A stretch of 64,000 nt of DNA, from assembly GCA_900609035.2 (NCBI GenBank), contig UXAT02000045.1, positions 62,001 to 126,000 on the forward strand, given 5' to 3'. Each line of letters begins with the position of its first letter. The first letter of the stretch is position 1. Position numbers and translations under genes: made by a program. Below are positions 15,415 to 24,705 of the stretch, piece by piece. The notes beneath the pieces were generated by a model. That model was given only the letters and a program-made list of their open reading frames with translations, ran no database searches and was not told the origin of the DNA. Source of the DNA: Candidatus Defluviicoccus seviourii. Lineage in GTDB: Bacteria; Pseudomonadota; Alphaproteobacteria; Rhodospirillales; Defluviicoccaceae.

Positions 15415-16728
15415 TCAGAGGCCGCCGGCGATGACCACACTCAGGCGATCGGCATCGAACAGCCGGGTAGCCACCCGGTTCGCATCCGCCAACGTCACGG
15501 CCTCGATCAAGCCGTTGCGGCGGCTGATGTAATCGACGCCCAAGCTTTCGAGCTGAATAGCGACCAGCATCTCCGCGATTGAACCGCTGGCGGTAAAGCG
15601 CAACGGGTAGGATCCGGTCAGGTAGCGTTTTGCATCTGCGAGCTCGGTCTCGGTCAAGCCCTCACGGGCGAGCCGCCGCCATTCGTCGCGAATCACCGCG
15701 ACCGTTTCGCCAACCCGTTCGTTCGCGGTACCGGCCGCGCCCAGGATCAGCGCGCTATGATCAAATGGCAGCGGCGTTGTGTAGATGCCGTAGGCGAGGC
15801 CCCGCTTCTCACGCACTTCCTCGAACAGGCGCGCAGTGAGGCCCGAGCCGCCGAGAACCTGGTTGACTACCGTGAGAGCGATGAAATCGGGATCGTTCCG
15901 CTTGAGGCCCGGCTGCGCAAAGACGACCGCAGCTTGGCGGGCCGGCATGGTCACAACGGTCTCCGGCACGACTGCCGCGACGACATCAGCAATCGCGGGC
16001 CGGTCTCCCGCCACCGGCAGATCGCGCGCCAGCGCGTCGAGCAGCGCCTTGACATCAGTGGCCGTGATATCGCCAACAACACCGAGGACGAGCGCATCGC
16101 GGCTCAAGCGTCGCGCCACAAAACCGCGCAGGTCATCGGCTGTGACCGCTGCAAGGCTGTCGTGCGTCCCCTCGACCGGGCGGCCATAGGGATGCCCGGG
16201 GAATACGGCGGCAAACAGGCGGCGCTGGGCGCGTGTGCGCGGGTCTTCTTCGGCGCGACGCAGGTGTGCCTGGAGCTGGTTGCGCATGCGCTCCATCGGC
16301 TCGGCATCGAAGCGCGGGCGGCTGAGCGCCAGGCGCAAGAGGGCGAAGGCGTCGTCGCGGTTCTCGGCGAGCGTTCGCAGGTGGCCGTAGAAGGCATCGC
16401 GATCAACCTGGAAACCGAGCTCAATGGCCAGATCATCGAGCCGGCGTTGGAAGGATTGGGAGTCGAGATCGCCCGCCCCTTCGTCGAGCATGCTGCTCGC
16501 GAGCTGGGCCAAGCCTTCCTTGCCCGGCGGATCGAGGGCAGCGCCGCCACGGAACGCGAGGCTCAACGAGACGACCGGCGTCGCGTGGTCCTCCACCAGC
16601 CAGGCTTCCAGGCCGCCGCTGGCAATGCGCTGAACGTCGGTTGCCGCGGCCGCAGGCACCGTGCCGATGAACGTGCCGATGAACAAGAAACCAATCAGCA
16701 GCGAAAGCGTTCGGAGCAGCCCGCTCAT
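15415..16728 (-). CDS. M16-family peptidase, non-catalytic partner
   Basis: The 437-residue protein has an N-terminal signal peptide ending in AAAA around residue 29 and two M16 clan domains (peptidase-like about 40-180; C-terminal domain with FEEVREKRGLAYGIY). The zinc motif HxxEH is absent (the equivalent region is EGLAQLASSMLDEGAG), so it is the inactive subunit of a pair, like other paired bacterial M16 proteins. Its ATG overlaps the stop of the catalytic subunit (ATGA), implying coupled translation and a periplasmic heterodimer. Confidence 0.92.
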   Translation of the reverse strand: MSGLLRTLSLLIGFLFIGTFIGTVPAAAATDVQRIASGGLEAWLVEDHATPVVSLSLAFRGGAALDPPGKEGLAQLASSMLDEGAGDLDSQSFQRRLDDLAIELGFQVDRDAFYGHLRTLAENRDDAFALLRLALSRPRFDAEPMERMRNQLQAHLRRAEEDPRTRAQRRLFAAVFPGHPYGRPVEGTHDSLAAVTADDLRGFVARRLSRDALVLGVVGDITATDVKALLDALARDLPVAGDRPAIADVVAAVVPETVVTMPARQAAVVFAQPGLKRNDPDFIALTVVNQVLGGSGLTARLFEEVREKRGLAYGIYTTPLPFDHSALILGAAGTANERVGETVAVIRDEWRRLAREGLTETELADAKRYLTGSYPLRFTASGSIAEMLVAIQLESLGVDYISRRNGLIEAVTLADANRVATRLFDADRLSVVIAGGL

Positions 16729-18149
16729 TGTGCTCCCCCCGTGGTCCGCGCCGCCTGATCCCGTTCGCCGTTTTCACGCCCGGATGCCGGCAGAAGCGCG
16801 GTGACGGCGTGCGCGTCATCAAGGACGGCGCGGGCGGCAGCAATGACCTCGTCCCGGCTGACAGCCGCGATCGCCTGCGGCCATTCCTCGACGTAAGCGA
16901 TCGGCAGACCGACGCTGAGTGCTTCGCCCAGCGCATGCGCGCCGTGGGAAAGCGAGTCCCGTGCGTAGACTGCCTCGGCGATCAAGCGCTTCTTGGCCCG
17001 CTCGATGTCTTCGGCCGCGAGGTCGCCGTCACGAGTTGCCCTCACGACTGCCTCGACGGCAGTTTCGATTGTGCTCAGCGCTACGTCCGGCCGCGGGCTG
17101 GCGCTGATCGTAAAGCGCGACGGTCCGCGCAGGGTCGGGTCATACATGGCAGCGGCAGAGACGGCGGGTCCGCCATCGACAACGAGGGAACGGTAGAGCC
17201 GGCTTGTTGCGCCGTCGCCAAGCACAGCCGCGAGGACTTCCAGTGCTGCGACCTGCCGCCCGTCGCCCGAGCGTGCGCTGGGGGCCAGATAGTGGCGGCT
17301 CCAGGCCGGCTGGGCGACGCGGGAATCTTCCAAGCGCACCCGCCGCGCCGTAAGCGGCGGCGGTTCGCCGATCAGCGGGCGCTCGGCCGCAGCAGCGGCA
17401 GGAATCACTCCGTAAATGCGCTCCGCCAGCGGCCGAACCTCGTCAACGCTGACGTCGCCGGCAACAACCACGATCGCATTCCCCGGGTGATACCACTGGC
17501 GGTAAAAGGCCAGCAGCTGCGAGCGCGTGAGCCCACGGATTTCATGCTCCCAGCCGATCACCGGCCGCCGGTAGGGGCTGTTGAGGAACACCAACGCCGA
17601 GGTCCGTTCGCCCAGCAGCGCCGCGGGGTTGTTATCGACGCGTTGGTGCCGCTCCTCCAGAACGACGTTGATCTCGCCCGCGACCTGCGCGTCGGAGAGC
17701 GTCAAGTTGCGCATGCGGTCGGCCTCCAGCTCCATCACCAAACCGAGGCGATCCTTGGCGATGTTCTGAAAATAGGCCGTGTAATCGTAGCTCGTGAACG
17801 CGTTGTCCTCGCCGCCGTTGCGGGCCACCTCCTGCGAGAACGCGCCATCCGGGACGGTGGGGGTGCCCTTGAACATCAGGTGTTCGAGCAGATGGGCGAG
17901 GCCGGACTGGCCGGCCGGCTCATCGGCGGCACCAACCTTGTACCACACCATGTGGCTCACGACCGGTGCGCGCCGGTTCGGCACCACGACCACCTGCAGG
18001 CCGTTGGCAAGCGTGAAGGTTTCCGGGCTGAACACGGCGGCTTGCGCCACGGGCGGCCGCACAAGCGGCCCAAGCAGCGCCACGGCGAGGATCAGCGCAT
18101 AGCCGATGCGCGAGCCCACGGGCGCACCACGCGAACTGTTTGCTGTCAC
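16725..18149 (-). CDS. M16-family zinc metallopeptidase, catalytic subunit
   Basis: This 474-residue exported protein has a signal peptide (residues 1-38) and the M16 zinc site HLLEH with His86, Glu89 and His90, plus a downstream Glu in EINVVLEERHQRVD. It degrades peptides in the periplasm; substrates of these YmxG/PqqL-like pairs are not settled. It starts with GTG at 18149 and precedes its inactive partner with a 4-bp overlap. Upstream in the same direction are bamF-like, lspA and ileS. Confidence 0.94.
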   Translation of the reverse strand: MTANSSRGAPVGSRIGYALILAVALLGPLVRPPVAQAAVFSPETFTLANGLQVVVVPNRRAPVVSHMVWYKVGAADEPAGQSGLAHLLEHLMFKGTPTVPDGAFSQEVARNGGEDNAFTSYDYTAYFQNIAKDRLGLVMELEADRMRNLTLSDAQVAGEINVVLEERHQRVDNNPAALLGERTSALVFLNSPYRRPVIGWEHEIRGLTRSQLLAFYRQWYHPGNAIVVVAGDVSVDEVRPLAERIYGVIPAAAAAERPLIGEPPPLTARRVRLEDSRVAQPAWSRHYLAPSARSGDGRQVAALEVLAAVLGDGATSRLYRSLVVDGGPAVSAAAMYDPTLRGPSRFTISASPRPDVALSTIETAVEAVVRATRDGDLAAEDIERAKKRLIAEAVYARDSLSHGAHALGEALSVGLPIAYVEEWPQAIAAVSRDEVIAAARAVLDDAHAVTALLPASGRENGERDQAARTTGGAQ

Positions 18150-18255
18150 GAACGGTCCCTCGAACCGATGAAGAGTCCCCTCAACAGGTAAGGCTGCAGC
18201 GATCGAGGCACCAGGGGCCGCGCTCAGCCGATGAGGTGCGCGTGGGCGCCGTCAC

Positions 18256-18840
18256 TCAGTTAAAGATACCCTCGAGCAGCGCCCGCTTGCGCCGCGCAAT
18301 CGTCGGCGTCCGCCCGTCCGTAACCGGCTTGCCGAGGGCCTGATTCTCGCGGATGCGCTTCGCTTCCTCATTCGGATCGACGACCGTGCCGTACTCCGTG
18401 GGCGTGCGCCAGAACATCAGGCGGTCGGTAAAGCTCTGATCGACTTCGGCAAGGACCGTCGTTTCGCGATTGATCCGGGTGCGGATGGCGGGGTCGGCGT
18501 TGAGACCACCGGTACGCTCAAGCAGCGCCATCGTGCCGCCTGAAAGTCCATCAGCTCCAACCGATGGCGTCGCCGCGACCCGCCTACCCGGCTCGCGCCC
18601 GAGCAGGACGTCCCTCGCCTCGCTGGTTGGCGATCCCGGCTGGCCAGCAACCGGCCCGGCCGAACCCGGCGGCCGCATACCGTATTCGGGCGGCATGCTT
18701 AGCGGCACCCGGGAATAGACGGCGTACTCATCCGGGGATCGTTTGCTTTGACCCAGCAAGCTCTTCGTGTTCTCACACGCGGTGAGAGTTGCCGCCATGG
18801 CGATACCAAGCAAGAGACGCATTCCGCGCACCGTGTTCAT
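18256..18840 (-). CDS. DUF3035 / BamF-like outer-membrane lipoprotein
   Basis: A 194-residue lipoprotein: signal peptide with lipobox (LTAC, Cys about residue 22), then polar sequence containing SPDEYAVYSRVPLSMPPEYG, the DUF3035 signature (R-x-PDEF/Y-x-V, LxxPPxY). Such proteins are annotated as BamF of the alphaproteobacterial beta-barrel assembly complex. Its ATG overlaps the lspA stop by 4 bp; lspA encodes the signal peptidase that would process it. Confidence 0.8.
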   Translation of the reverse strand: MNTVRGMRLLLGIAMAATLTACENTKSLLGQSKRSPDEYAVYSRVPLSMPPEYGMRPPGSAGPVAGQPGSPTSEARDVLLGREPGRRVAATPSVGADGLSGGTMALLERTGGLNADPAIRTRINRETTVLAEVDQSFTDRLMFWRTPTEYGTVVDPNEEAKRIRENQALGKPVTDGRTPTIARRKRALLEGIFN

Positions 18841-19361
18841 TTCCCTTCCTCTGCGCTTTTCTTGATTCTTGTACGCTGCTCCTTGTCGCCGAACAAGGAG
18901 CTCATGATCATCAACGCGGCTCCGACGGTAATGCCAGAGTCGGCGACGTTGAATGCCGGCCAATGGAAGCCAAAGGCGTGGAAATCGAGGAAATCCACGA
19001 CCGCGCCCAGCCGCAGCCGGTCGAGGATATTGCCGATGGCGCCGCCGATGATCAGGCCGAGGCTAAGGCCAATCAAAGGCGTCCCTGCCCGCAGGAGCCA
19101 GTACGTCACCAGCATGGCGATGGCAGCCGCCAGCACAGGCAACACCCAGGCATTGAGTGCGCCATCACCACCGAACAGGCCGAAGCTGATGCCCCTATTC
19201 CAGCCCAGGACAAGATTGAAGAACGGCGTGATTTCGATCACGCGCGGGGGCTGCATGACGATGGTGAGAATCCACCACTTGGTCAGCTGATCGAGAACGA
19301 GGACGGCCAGCGCGCTCAGAAATCCCAGCCGCGCCGGCGCGCCCAACGCCCGCTTCGACAC
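18837..19361 (-). CDS. lspA: Lipoprotein signal peptidase (signal peptidase II)
   Basis: A 174-residue integral membrane aspartyl protease that cleaves prolipoproteins at the lipobox. Four membrane helices are evident, with catalytic-region motifs GGAIGNILDRLRLGAVVDFL and FNVADSGITVG that hold the two aspartates, and NRGISFG earlier. The GTG start at 19361 is preceded by AGGAG, lies 11 bp after ileS, and gives the standard length; a longer frame upstream overlaps ileS and is rejected. The ileS-lspA order is widely conserved. Confidence 0.95.
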   Translation of the reverse strand: MSKRALGAPARLGFLSALAVLVLDQLTKWWILTIVMQPPRVIEITPFFNLVLGWNRGISFGLFGGDGALNAWVLPVLAAAIAMLVTYWLLRAGTPLIGLSLGLIIGGAIGNILDRLRLGAVVDFLDFHAFGFHWPAFNVADSGITVGAALMIMSSLFGDKEQRTRIKKSAEEGK

Positions 19362-19372
19362 TGGTGCCGCTC

Positions 19373-22210
19373 CTATTCGGCCGCAGCAAGGTGGCGGCGC
19401 ACGGCGTCCGCACACCGCCCGCACACGCCCGGCACGTCCGCAATGGTGCCGACCTCGGGCAGAACCTGCCAGCATCGCTCGCACTTCTCCCCCCGCGCGC
19501 GCTGAACGACGACGGCCACACCCTCGACATCGGGGAGCCGATAGGCGTTCTCCGGTGCCGGCGCGTCCGTCAGTTCGACCGCCGAGGTGATGCACAGTTC
19601 GGCCAGATCGATGCCCTGGGCGGCTTGCCTGAACTCCTCATTGGCGTAGATCACCGGGTGCGCCTGCAGGCTGGCGCCCAGGCGGTTCGCCGCACGCTCA
19701 ACCTCGATCGCCCCGGTCACCACCCGGCGCAGGCGCCTGACGATCTCCCATTTGCCGGCCAGCGCATCGTCGCGCCAATCCTGCGGCAGAACCGGGAACA
19801 GGCGCTCATGCACGCTGGCGCCGTCACCGCCGCCCGGCCGCGCCAGCCAGGCCTCCTCGGCGGTAAAGCAGAGGAACGGCGCCAACCACGCGGTCAGGCA
19901 GTCAAAGATGCGTTCGAGGACCGTGCGGGCCGCGCGTCGGCGCAACGAGTCGGCCGCGTCGCAATAGAGGCTGTCCTTGCGGACATCGAAGTAGAGGGCG
20001 GACAAGTCGACCGTGCAAAAGGCATGCAGTTCGGCGAACAGCGGGTGAAACAGCAAGTCATTGCACGCTTGGCGCAGCGCGGCATCAAGCTCGGTCAGCC
20101 GGTGCAGGACCCAGCGCTCAAGCTCCGGCAATTCTGCGTAGGAGAGCCGCTCCCATTCCTCGAAATCGTCCAGGTTACCGAGCAGGAACCGCAAGGTGTT
20201 GCGGATGCGGCGGTAGATGTCAGCCTGCTGCTTCAGGATTTCCGGGCCGATCCGCAAATCGGAGGAATAGTCCGACGCCAGCACCCACAGCCGAAGCACG
20301 TCGGCACCATGGCTCTCGATCACGTCCTGCGGCGAGACGACGTTGCCGAGCGATTTCGACATCTTCTGGCCGTCTTCGGCCATCACGAAGCCGTGCGTCA
20401 AAACCGCATCGTAGGGTGCGCGGCCGCGCGTGCCGCACGATTCCAGGAGCGAGGAATGGAACCAGCCCCGGTGCTGGTCGCTGCCCTCCAGGTAAAGGCT
20501 GGCTGGCCAGGCGAGATCGCCCCGCTGTTCAAGGACGAAGCTATGTGTGCAGCCAGAATCGAACCAGACGTCGAGGATGTCGGTGACCTGCTCGTAGTCG
20601 GCCGGATCGTGCTCGGGCCCTAAGAAACGGGAGGGATCAGACGCAAACCACGCGTCGGCGCCTTCAGCCGCGAAGGCAGCGACGATGCGCTCCATGACGG
20701 CGGCATCGCGCAGCGGCGCACCGGTCTTCTTCTCGACAAAGACGGCGATCGGCACCCCCCAGGCGCGCTGGCGCGAGATGCACCAGTCGGGCCGGGTCTC
20801 GATCATCCCGCGCAGGCGGTTTTGTCCCGTTTTCGGCACGAAACGGGTGGCGTCGACCGCCGCCAGCGCGCTCTCGCGCAGGCCGGTCCGCTCCATGCTG
20901 ATGAACCATTGCGGCGTGTTGCGGAAGATCAGCGGCGCCTTCGAGCGCCAGGAGTGCGGATAGCTGTGGACGAGCTTGCCGGTCGCGAGCAGGGCTTTCG
21001 CCTCGCCGAGCGCTGCGAGCACGGCACCGTTCGCATCCCCGTCCTTGCCGGCCGGCGTCAATACCGTGCGGCCGGCGAACAGAGGCACGTGATCGAGAAA
21101 GATGCCGTCGCCGCCGACCAGGTCGGGAACGGGCAAGCCGTGCCGCTGGCCCAGTTCCCAGTCGTCGGCGCCGTGGCTGGGGGCGATGTGGACGAACCCC
21201 GATCCGGTCTCGATGTCGACGAAATGAGCCGGCAGCAACGGCACTTCGAAATCGTAGCCGCGGCCGGCCAGGGGATGGCGGCAGACCGTGCCGGCAAGCG
21301 CGCTGCCCGGCAGCGTGCCGAGGCACGACCAAGCGCCGATGCGCGCTTCCGCCTGCAGCCGCGCTGCCAGCGCCTCGGCAACGACCACGCGGGTGCCGGC
21401 CACGGCCGCAGCGCACGCACCGGGGTCGGTCACCTCGAATACGCCATAGGGGACGTCGTCGCCGTAGGCGATCGCCCGGTTGCCGGGGATCGTCCAGGGT
21501 GTTGTCGTCCAGATCACGACCGAGGCGTCAGCGAGCAGCGCGCACGCCGGCGTGACGACCGGAAAAGCGACGAAGATGGTGGTCGAGGTGTGGTCGTGAT
21601 ACTCGACTTCCGCTTCCGCCAGCGCGGTCCGCTCGACCACCGACCACAAGACCGGCTTGGCGCCGCGGAAGAGCGCGCCGCTCATCAGGAAGCGGCCGAG
21701 TTCGCGCACGATCGCAGCCTCAGCCGCGAACGTCATCGTCGAATACGGTTGCGCCCAGTCGCCCTCGATCCCTAAACGCCGGAACTCCTCGCGCTGGATA
21801 TCGATCCAGGTTTGCGCAAACTCGCGGCATTCGCGCCGGAACTCGACGACCGGGACGGCGTCCTTGTTGCGCCCGCCCTCGCGGTAGCGTTCCTCGATCT
21901 TCCACTCGATCGGCAGCCCGTGGCAGTCCCAGCCGGGCACGTAAGGCGCGTCCTTGCCCAGCATCTGCTGCGAGCGGTTGATGACGTCCTTGAGGATCTT
22001 GTTCAGCGCGTGGCCGATGTGGAGGTGGCCGTTGGCGTACGGCGGCCCGTCGTGCAGGATGAACTTCTCCCGGCCGGCGGATTGCCGGCGCAGCCGCCCG
22101 TAGAGGTCCGAGTCCTGCCAGCGGGCGAGCATTTCGGGCTCGCGCTTGGGCAGGTTCGCCTTCATCGGGAAGTCGGTCCGGGGCAGGAAGATCGTCGATT
22201 TGTAGTTCAC
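19373..22210 (-). CDS. ileS: Isoleucyl-tRNA synthetase
   Basis: The 945-residue class I synthetase charges tRNA-Ile and edits mischarged valine. Motifs: HLHIGHAL (HIGH), the editing-domain TTPWTIPGN, WISRQRAWGVP-type WCISRQRAWG, DGQKMSKSLGN (KMSKS), and a C-terminal zinc pair CERCW...CGRC. The chosen GTG start gives VNYKSTIFLPRTDFPMKANL, matching the family N-terminus; the longer frame to 22276 overlaps ribF and has no conservation. The start lies 22 bp after ribF. Confidence 0.97.
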   Translation of the reverse strand: MNYKSTIFLPRTDFPMKANLPKREPEMLARWQDSDLYGRLRRQSAGREKFILHDGPPYANGHLHIGHALNKILKDVINRSQQMLGKDAPYVPGWDCHGLPIEWKIEERYREGGRNKDAVPVVEFRRECREFAQTWIDIQREEFRRLGIEGDWAQPYSTMTFAAEAAIVRELGRFLMSGALFRGAKPVLWSVVERTALAEAEVEYHDHTSTTIFVAFPVVTPACALLADASVVIWTTTPWTIPGNRAIAYGDDVPYGVFEVTDPGACAAAVAGTRVVVAEALAARLQAEARIGAWSCLGTLPGSALAGTVCRHPLAGRGYDFEVPLLPAHFVDIETGSGFVHIAPSHGADDWELGQRHGLPVPDLVGGDGIFLDHVPLFAGRTVLTPAGKDGDANGAVLAALGEAKALLATGKLVHSYPHSWRSKAPLIFRNTPQWFISMERTGLRESALAAVDATRFVPKTGQNRLRGMIETRPDWCISRQRAWGVPIAVFVEKKTGAPLRDAAVMERIVAAFAAEGADAWFASDPSRFLGPEHDPADYEQVTDILDVWFDSGCTHSFVLEQRGDLAWPASLYLEGSDQHRGWFHSSLLESCGTRGRAPYDAVLTHGFVMAEDGQKMSKSLGNVVSPQDVIESHGADVLRLWVLASDYSSDLRIGPEILKQQADIYRRIRNTLRFLLGNLDDFEEWERLSYAELPELERWVLHRLTELDAALRQACNDLLFHPLFAELHAFCTVDLSALYFDVRKDSLYCDAADSLRRRAARTVLERIFDCLTAWLAPFLCFTAEEAWLARPGGGDGASVHERLFPVLPQDWRDDALAGKWEIVRRLRRVVTGAIEVERAANRLGASLQAHPVIYANEEFRQAAQGIDLAELCITSAVELTDAPAPENAYRLPDVEGVAVVVQRARGEKCERCWQVLPEVGTIADVPGVCGRCADAVRRHLAAAE

Positions 22211-22232
22211 AGGGATTTGCTTCTGTTTCAAG

Positions 22233-23210
22233 TCATGTGCTGCCGGTCCGCGCCGGCGCAAAGTCCACCGCCGCACCGGTCAGCACCCTCCGGGCGGCAA
22301 CGACATCGGTCTCGATCTGGCGCTTGAGGGCCTCGATGCCTTCGAACTTGCGCTCGTGGCGGAGGAAGGCGATCAGCTGGACCCTGAGCGTGCAGCCGTA
22401 GAGATCCGGCTGGCAATCGAACAGGTGCGCCTCGAGCAAAACCTCATCGCCGTCGAACGTCGGCCGCCGGCCGATGTTGGCAATGCCGTCGATCCAAGCC
22501 GGCACCGGTGAATCGGCGCGGGCAGCGCGGACTGCATAGACGCCTTTCGCCGGCCGCACATAGCTGCCGAGGCCAATGTTGGCGGTGGGGAAGCCGATGC
22601 TGCGGCCGCGTTGGTCGCCGGACTCGACCACCCCTTCGATTTCGAACGGCCGGCCCATCAGGCGGGTACAGGTCGCGATATCGCCGGCTCGCAGCGCTGC
22701 CCGGATCCGGGTCGAGGAGTAGGTTTCGCTGTCGCCGTCACGCACTTCCTGCACGCAGGTGAAGCCGAAACCGAGTTCATCGCCAAGCCAGAGCAAGAGC
22801 TCTGGCGTCCCCTTGCGGTGGTGGCCGAAGGCGAAGTCGTGGCCACAGATCACGTGCCGGGCGGCGAGGCCACGGACGATGACCGCTTCCACGAACGCGC
22901 GCGCACTCAACTGCGAAAAAGTCCGGTCGAACGGAACGATGACGAGCGCATCCGGCCCCAGCGTCGAGATGACACGCGCCTTGACGTCCGCCGGTGTCAA
23001 ACGGAAAGGAGGATCGTCGGGAAAGAACAGCGTGCGCGGATGCGGTTCGAAGGTGAGCACGACCCACGGCAAGCCGTTGGCACGCGCGATCCGCCCTGCC
23101 TCGCCGATCACGGCCCGGTGGCCAAGGTGGACGCCGTCGAAATTGCCGACCGCCACCGCTGCGCCGCGCACGTCGGACGGCAGGTTTTCGTAGTGACGGA
23201 ACAAACGCAT
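22233..23210 (-). CDS. ribF: Bifunctional riboflavin kinase / FAD synthetase
   Basis: A 325-residue enzyme making FMN then FAD from riboflavin. The N-terminal FAD synthetase part shows AVGNFDGVHLGHRAVI (residues about 18-33) and FGHHRKGTPE; the C-terminal flavokinase domain shows RSIGFPTANI and the ANIGRRPTF motif. The start was set at MRLFRHYE, where family similarity begins; further in-frame ATGs lie a few codons upstream and no convincing Shine-Dalgarno decides. Upstream of ileS in a conserved ribF-ileS-lspA order. Confidence 0.94.
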   Translation of the reverse strand: MRLFRHYENLPSDVRGAAVAVGNFDGVHLGHRAVIGEAGRIARANGLPWVVLTFEPHPRTLFFPDDPPFRLTPADVKARVISTLGPDALVIVPFDRTFSQLSARAFVEAVIVRGLAARHVICGHDFAFGHHRKGTPELLLWLGDELGFGFTCVQEVRDGDSETYSSTRIRAALRAGDIATCTRLMGRPFEIEGVVESGDQRGRSIGFPTANIGLGSYVRPAKGVYAVRAARADSPVPAWIDGIANIGRRPTFDGDEVLLEAHLFDCQPDLYGCTLRVQLIAFLRHERKFEGIEALKRQIETDVVAARRVLTGAAVDFAPARTGST

Positions 23211-23380
23211 GGCCGGCATGGCAGATAGGTGCGGCAAGCCGTTCCCCGCGGTCAAGAGCTTTCTCCCGGACGCACGGCACCGGCCCGATCGCGCGATCGC
23301 CCCATTTGCGGCAGGGCATTCCGCGCGACCGGCTGCCGGTGATGGGGATCCTGACCCCCGAGGCCGGCCCCGAACGCGGC

Positions 23381-23809
23381 CTAGGCGCGCGAGGGCACCA
23401 TCACGATCGCTTCGCCCTCGATGACCTTCTTGTCGCCGATTGTGCAGACCGTTTCGCACTCAGCGAACTTCTTGTCGGCAATCAGGCGCTTGATGGTGAC
23501 CCGCGCCATCAGCGTATCGCCGATCCGCACCGGTGCGCGGAACTTGAGCGATTGCGAGACGTAGATGCAGCCCGGCCCCGGCAGCTTGGTGCCGAGAACT
23601 GCGGAAATGAACGATGCGCCGATCATTCCATGCGCGATCCGGCCCTTGAACATCGTCGACTTGGCGTATTCCTCGTTCAAGTGGACCGGGTTGGTATCAC
23701 CGGAGACACCCGCGAAGGTGTAGATGTCGGACTCAGTGATGGTCTTGCCGAAAATTGCGGTCATGCCTTCCTTGAGGTCTTCGAAGCAGTAGCCTTGCAG
23801 CTCTTTCAT
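23381..23809 (-). CDS. phaJ: (R)-specific enoyl-CoA hydratase, MaoC family
   Basis: This 142-residue hot-dog protein has the catalytic hydratase-2 motif with the Asp-His pair in FAGVSGDTNPVHLN (about residues 33-46) and GRIAHGMIGASFISAVLGT. PhaJ-type enzymes convert trans-enoyl-CoA from beta-oxidation into (R)-3-hydroxyacyl-CoA for polyhydroxyalkanoate synthesis. It is divergent from phaR, the PHA regulator, which supports this role. A perfect 11-bp inverted repeat lies in its leader. Other MaoC dehydratase roles are possible. Confidence 0.85.
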   Translation of the reverse strand: MKELQGYCFEDLKEGMTAIFGKTITESDIYTFAGVSGDTNPVHLNEEYAKSTMFKGRIAHGMIGASFISAVLGTKLPGPGCIYVSQSLKFRAPVRIGDTLMARVTIKRLIADKKFAECETVCTIGDKKVIEGEAIVMVPSRA

Positions 23810-23852
23810 CCCTTTTTCTCCCCTGCTCGATGGTCCGGTGATTGGTGCGCCG

Positions 23853-23879
23853 GCGCAATCGGCCGAACGCCGATTGCGC
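23853..23879. promoter_or_regulatory. Perfect 11-bp inverted repeat in the phaJ leader
   Basis: GCGCAATCGGC (23853-23863) and GCCGATTGCGC (23869-23879) flank CGAAC. It lies 44 bp upstream of the phaJ start and 125 bp from phaR. It may be an operator or an RNA hairpin in the phaJ transcript. Confidence 0.55.
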
Positions 23880-23949
23880 GAGTGTAGTCCCCCCTCCGTC
23901 GACCGGCAAGGCCAAGCCCCGGTTCCTGCTCGATAACACAGCGCCGATA

Positions 23950-23960
23950 TTGCATTGCAA
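23950..23960. promoter_or_regulatory. PhaR-type operator candidate
   Basis: TTGCATTGCAA is a palindrome of the TGC-N3-GCA type reported for PhaR binding in Rhodobacter, followed by a further TTTTGCAGG. It lies 45 bp before phaR and between it and phaJ, consistent with PhaR autorepression and possible control of phaJ. Confidence 0.6.
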
Positions 23961-24004
23961 TAAGTTTTGCAGGATACTGTTCGGCGAAATCATGTTCCAG
24001 TTAT

Positions 24005-24655
24005 ATGGCCCAGAGACGACAAGCGATGGACCAACCGTCCGAGAACGAGCAGCGGCGAGGCGCCAAGACTGGCGCCATCACGATCAAGAAGTACGCCAAC
24101 CGGAGGTTGTATAATACGGCCACCAGTTGCTACGTGACGCTGGACTATCTTTCTCAACTGGTCAAAACGGGTGCGGAATTTATCGTTTACGACGCAAAAA
24201 CTGGCGAAGACATCACCCGTTCGGTTCTGACGCACATTATTGTCGAGGAGGAAGCGAAGGGACACAGCCTGCTTCCGGTCAGCTTTCTGCGCCATTTGAT
24301 CAGTTTTTATGGGGATAGCCTGCAAGTCCTCGTCCCCCGCTACCTCGAACAGGTCATGCATGCCTTCGCCATCAATCAGCAGAACATGCGCGATGGGATG
24401 CGGGATACGTTTGACGGCCTTATGCCGTTCGGGCGCTTCGAGGACATGAGCAAACAGCAGATGGCGCTTTTCGAGCGCGCCATGCGGATGTTCACCCCAT
24501 TCTTCGCGGAAGACGCGCCAAACTCGGGAAAGAGCGAGACGCCCGACGCCCCGACAGCGGAAACCCAGATTGAAGAGCTGCGAGGACGCCTCAAGAACAT
24601 CCAGAAAGAGCTGGATGAGTTGGCGGTTCAACGAGCACAGAGTTCCGAGCACTGA
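24005..24655 (+). CDS. phaR: Polyhydroxyalkanoate synthesis repressor PhaR
   Basis: The 216-residue protein carries the PHB/PHA accumulation regulator DNA-binding domain: ITIKKYANRRLYNTATSCYV, then VTLDYLSQLV (residues about 24-55), followed by the PHB_acc repeat (RSVLTHIIVEEEAKG) and a C-terminal coiled coil. PhaR represses phasin genes and itself, and is released when PHA granules bind it. A second ATG at 24026 is an alternative start. It diverges from phaJ over a region with a TGC-N3-GCA box. Confidence 0.93.
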   Translation: MAQRRQAMDQPSENEQRRGAKTGAITIKKYANRRLYNTATSCYVTLDYLSQLVKTGAEFIVYDAKTGEDITRSVLTHIIVEEEAKGHSLLPVSFLRHLISFYGDSLQVLVPRYLEQVMHAFAINQQNMRDGMRDTFDGLMPFGRFEDMSKQQMALFERAMRMFTPFFAEDAPNSGKSETPDAPTAETQIEELRGRLKNIQKELDELAVQRAQSSEH

Positions 24656-24705
24656 GCGCCGCCTTCGCATTGGGCGAAGGGGGCGGTGCGAAAATCCAGT
24701 GCGGT

